A stretch of DNA of 64,000 nt, from the NCBI RefSeq assembly GCF_905220415.1, contig NC_059542.1, positions 3,472,001-3,536,000 on the forward strand, written 5' to 3'. A program made the position numbers and the translations under genes. Positions 59,701 to 64,000 of this stretch are shown in pieces; position 1 is the first letter of the stretch; every line of letters starts with the position of its first letter. This DNA comes from Colias croceus. Lineage: Eukaryota > Arthropoda > Insecta > Lepidoptera > Pieridae. The notes beneath the pieces were generated by a model. That model was not told the origin of the DNA, did not search any database, and saw only the letters and a list, made by a program, of their open reading frames with translations.

Positions 59701-60167
59701 GCTTATGAAAACGCAGTTTCGCAGTGGAGCACATCGATGTACCGATAAACAAATATAATTAGATGTGGGGTGTAGGAGGTATCCGGATAGTTGTGATCTT
59801 ATCTAGCAACCGCGCTTTGTGTCAAACGTCAGATGTTTATCTGAGATGTTTACAGATGTAGGGCCGAAGTTGGGCGCAATCGAGCGGTACTCTATGCTTC
59901 ATGTACAAGTTAATTAACTGTGCTCTACCGAATGTACTTTGAACGGGTTAAAAAAATGTTAGGCCTAATTATCGGTTCATAATTATTATAGGTACGAAAG
60001 GGTCATGACACAATGTGAGAGAAGTGAACTAGTGTAAGAGTGGTAAGTAAACCGAGAAATAGAACTCTCTACTATGTTCTCTCAGTGTAACATTAACAAT
60101 AAAATGTATCCTACTTAAATTATTGTATTAGGAAATATAAGTAGGTACATTTGTTTTTTTTTTTATT
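56725..60167. other. grn intron, non-coding
   Basis: AT-rich with GC-richer islands near 57040-57130 and 59185-59260. None reads as a GATA finger exon. Short open frames in this stretch have no recognisable motif. Confidence 0.45.
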
Positions 60168-60310
60168 AAAGTGAAACTTTTATTACATCGTCTCAAACTT
60201 TTTGGTCTGTGTAGCGCATGTCGCGTGACGCACGATACGTACGATAATTATCGTACAAATACGATAATTTTTAGATAAATGTCTATAGTGTGAAAAAAAG
60301 TTTCACTTTT
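60168..60310. mobile_element. 143-bp MITE with AAAGTGAAACTTT inverted ends
   Basis: The left end 'aaagtgaaactttt' (60168) and right end 'aaaaagtttcacttt' (to 60310) are inverted. Inside is the perfect 18-bp palindrome 'gtacgataattatcgtac' (60239-60256). No coding capacity, target duplication not resolved. Confidence 0.6.
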
Positions 60311-63300
60311 ACCGTGGTTTCATAAAACCACACAACATTTTTTTTATTTAAGAATTCTAAATGCAACCAATCACTGAATACCTAATACTATTCGCTATTT
60401 AATTAAACCAGTTTTTAGTTTCGTGAATTTCAAAACACGATCCCTATTTTGATCACTATTCATCATCAATAAATCAAAGACATTCCACCCAAGAATTTCG
60501 AATCAACATTCAACAATTTCTTAGAATAATTAGATAAACTGAAGTTTAAACCCCAGTCGATATCAAGCTGGAATACATTGCCCGTAGATCACGCTAGATG
60601 TCGTTGATACGTTGGCACACGGCCACATCTCTGATGATTATAATATCCACTTGTAATTAACATCTCGATGTAATCTTATCTTAATATTTAGTTTTGAATA
60701 CCAGTGCCGTGGATGTTCTCATTTTTATTAGTTTAGAGTAGGAGGTGAATTAGGTCAGTAATAAGGGAATATTTTGTCCGATTTGTTTAATTAAAAAACG
60801 CTAAGAACACACACATATACACTTTACACTTACATTACACATAGTAAGCATTGATAAACAATTTAGAGCGACCTTCTATTCCTAGACCTTCTAGCGTCGT
60901 TATCTATTAGACCTATATAGGTATATATTCATTATAAGTCGACGTTACTCAAGAACTATATTTCGAAACTTCAATAAATAATTTAGCTTTATTTAAAGCA
61001 TTAATCTCTATGAAGAAAAAACAATAATTGCGCAAAGGACACGCGTTTATCGCATCGAACGATCGAACTGTCGCGCAGCTGCCTTTTGTTAAAGCCCCCT
61101 TCAAAATAATGTAAATTTTTACATGTTGATGAATCTTAGTAATTATGGTTCATATAAAAAACGAGAAATATTTAACGTCGGAAATAACTGTATACTATGG
61201 ATAAGTAAAGATGGTTAAAAACGTGTTTATAGGAATATTTCAACTACGGTATTTTAGTGTATGTAAGAAGATTATGACCTAATGTTGAGAATTACGGTTA
61301 TCAAAGACGCAAAGAATTCGAACGGAACGCATTAATACAACTTTATAATATATCCTGAAGAAGCCCAGTTTCCCAAACACAAAGACAATAAATCAGCTGA
61401 GAATCGCTCGCTAAGCGGAATGAGAGCCTCATGAATAAAAACATGCTATTTAGCGCAACACTCCGTCTTCAGACCAACAAAACGGTTTTATTTCGCTAGC
61501 CGATACACGATATTAAACTCTAACAATCTGAATTGAGCTTCCAAATTGCTAATAAAGTTTATCGAGCCACTGGCGGGCATCGCTCGCCAGTTCTACGCAA
61601 ACACATTTCCGGCCGAACGCTGCCGGGAAAAAGCCATTTAAAACAAAAAAAGAAAAAAATGGTAACACGCCGCGCGCCGCGCTCGGACACTTCCGGTGGG
61701 CGCCATTTTTTCTGTATAGCCAACAGATAAAATCTTTCCGGCCTACTGCACGAACGCCCACTTTATTTCTTTTATTTTAAACAAACGATCACGTTTTGGC
61801 GAAATTAGATCGTTCGATTTGACAGCACTTCTCGATATTTTTTATCACCCTACGATACAATTATTTTAGAAAGTTCCAAATTGATAAGCGACACCGTACA
61901 CAGCGAGCTATAATTTTAAAGGTGGTTCACGAATAATCCAAGGACGGCTGAATATTTTGAGGTAAAATGAAACAGCAGGTTCAAGCTCTATGTTAATGAA
62001 ATTGCTGTTCAAAGTTGAATATTCAAATTGATGTCATTATAACATTCGCCCAACGTACCGGCAGTTTGGCGACCAGCCAGTGCATGTGTAATGTAGTGTA
62101 ATGAGAAAATTTAACTTTTTTATCTCACGCGCGATTAGGTTCAACAGTTTGGTACTATTCGAGCCTTTATTTTAAAATTTAAAGCCCTACATTATCTCCA
62201 AAAGCTCCTCGAAATAGCCGTGCAGTTTCAGTAATTATCGCGTAGAAATGTTAATGCACCAACGAAAACTTCAAAGATTTACTTTGTATCAATAACCCAA
62301 CATTAAAATCTAATGTAAAAGAAAAATAGTTGAAAAAACAGTGACTGTCAGAATCCCTCGGATGTTGGCTGAACAAAACAGCACTTTAGACGAAGAAAAA
62401 AAAACTAGGAGAGCGTTCTCAATTCAAAAATTGAATTGATCGCCCCATTGTATTCGAAATGTATCATTTGAGCTGTTATTATGGTGGCTCTCTCTCTAAC
62501 ATTCTATGCAACCTGGTAATCCAATACTTTTGAATAGAAGGCACTTAACGTAACGATCTAGTTTAGAATGGTCCAAAGCGCCTTGGCTTATGATTTGTTT
62601 AGTGTTTTATTAAGAAACAAATAAGGATTGCTTTGTCTTATTTCGAAGATATGTAGCAATGCGTGTACTTTTTTATTTTATAACACTTTCGAGTTGTTTT
62701 AGTGTTAACATTCATTCAGCTACTGATCACTTCATAAATACTAATAGCTCTTTTTGTATGAAGTGCATCGTAATAATACAGTAAGTAGAAATCACTAGTT
62801 ACAAATACAATGCTCAAATGAATAATTTCGTACAAACAATATTAATTTGAATTTGATGACCATTGAAAGCTCAAGGGCGAATCTTCTAAGGAAGTTCGTA
62901 TAATAAGAACTAAGTAAATATAAAATATAATAACAATAAAGTGAACCAATAACAGACGATCGCAAAAAGTTAATTCCAATGATCTGTTTCAAATCCACAA
63001 AAAAATGGAATCTAAACCACAAAAACCTAATCGCGTATAACTTAAGGAAGTACCGAATAAACGAGCGTGATAAATTAAATAAACAAACTTACAAAAACCC
63101 ACGCAGACAACCACCTTTTCAATAAAAATATAAGTAAATTGTATTTTAGTATCTATCATGTTGCAATAAGAAGTACATTAGCTTATCACAAATATTGATT
63201 CTATTTAAACTTTATGGAGTTAATCCTATTGAGTATATGCGATCAAAATGAATAATGCGGTTTCTATATTGGTTAAATGTATTATTTGGCGAAGCGAAAT

Positions 63301-64000
63301 CTTTTATGAATCAATTTCAATCGTCTTTATAAATAAACTTTCCCATATCAATCAAAAATAAGTAATGTAATATGTTTTATATAAAACAATGCCACTTATA
63401 CCAAGAGCTTATGAATGGTAGCGACTTGAAACGATTGAGCTAATTTAAATAATAACAATGAGCGCAACAATCGCATTTTAAATAATAAAACAGCGGTAAA
63501 TAACTTTAGATTAAATTTTAACTTTGTTGTTTCTTTAAATTAAATTATTTATTTATTTAAAAATAACCTCCATACATATAAATGAGAAAATATTAACATA
63601 ACCAATAAATACAATTTTAAATATCTCAAATATAAAATAACTAAAAGAACAAAGTAGCTTGAAACATTCGTTTCAATAACAATAAAATGTAACCAGTAGG
63701 CAGCATTCGGTCGCAAATACCAAAAGGACTCTATAAATATTTATGAGAAGGTGTACCATCCGTCGTGTCATTGCTACTGCTTTATTCCCGTATTGTGCAC
63801 CCATCATTCCTTCAACGTTCAAGTATCCACTCCCATTTCCCTTTGTCGCTGCTTCCAAATAATTAGACCAAACAACATTGTTGTTCGGGCACTTTAAAGG
63901 CAATAAAGTATACATTTCAACAAAAAATCTCGAGTGCGCCAAGGGTCGTATCGGCAGTTAATTTTGCTATTGTAACCTACCCGCTTATGTTTGTTCCTTT
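60311..64000. other. grn intron to window edge
   Basis: No GATA zinc-finger exon was found, so those exons should lie further right. GC-richer islands at about 61040-61090, 61560-61760 and 62050-62160 stand out from the AT-rich background. The one at 61560-61760 contains a short inverted repeat (actggcg...cgccagt) and several CpG-rich blocks, and could be a regulatory element or an alternative promoter. The minus-strand frame 63673-63942 is unrecognised. Confidence 0.4.

Noticed and set aside
63673..63942. 89-codon minus-strand open frame in the predicted GATA intron
   Set aside because: No recognised motif and no match to GATA N-terminal sequence; could not be supported as an exon.

Overview
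The window looks like nuclear DNA from a lepidopteran (moth or butterfly). It is AT-rich, full of 'taggtacct'-type runs, and crowded with the short 'actagcttccgcccgcg...' interspersed repeats typical of lepidopteran genomes. The one recognisable host gene is an insect GATA factor. Only about 0.4 kb is host coding sequence. The rest is transposable elements, their relics and non-coding DNA.

Layout. Positions 1-6918 are AT-rich non-coding DNA with a 165-bp near-perfect foldback (1491-1655), a diverged tandem duplication (2061-2400) and a pair of TATCGATA motifs (4306-4325). Positions 6927-11870 form a 4.9-kb composite with hAT ends and an exact 8-bp target duplication. It holds a palindrome-rich DNA transposon (7194-8786), a 5'-truncated frameshifted CR1/L2-like LINE (9160-10738) and a lepidopteran repeat split by a short poly(A) retroelement with its own target duplication (11455-11642). 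Positions 11879-22118 are non-coding with interspersed repeats, a nested pair of foldback MITEs (17717-18270) and a perfect Maf recognition element (21655-21667).

The most notable object is an apparently intact pogo-type element at 22119-26470. It has TA target duplications, 14-bp inverted ends, an open 871-codon transposase with an N-terminal Psq/CENP-B DNA-binding region, a DD35D catalytic triad and a long basic tail. It also has an inferred 5'-UTR intron and eight copies of a GTTRCAWTTGCCCC-like motif divided between its two ends. Two further hAT-type elements (27904-28790 and 38125-38626) have TAGGGNTGTAACG ends and arrays of different hexamers just inside them. The first still encodes the hAT C-terminal dimerisation segment. 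A tRNA-derived SINE (39935-40175) has a 12-bp target duplication.

From about 48.6 kb to the right edge the window probably covers the 3' end of a minus-strand GATA1/2/3-class transcription factor gene (grain/GATAc ortholog). Three 3' coding exons (50087-50297, 49693-49832, 49218-49244) join in consistent phase and end in a stop. The zinc-finger exons were not found and should lie beyond position 64000, so 50298-64000 is best read as intron. It contains repeats, a minus-strand LINE 3' fragment (56000-56712), a GT microsatellite and a 143-bp MITE.
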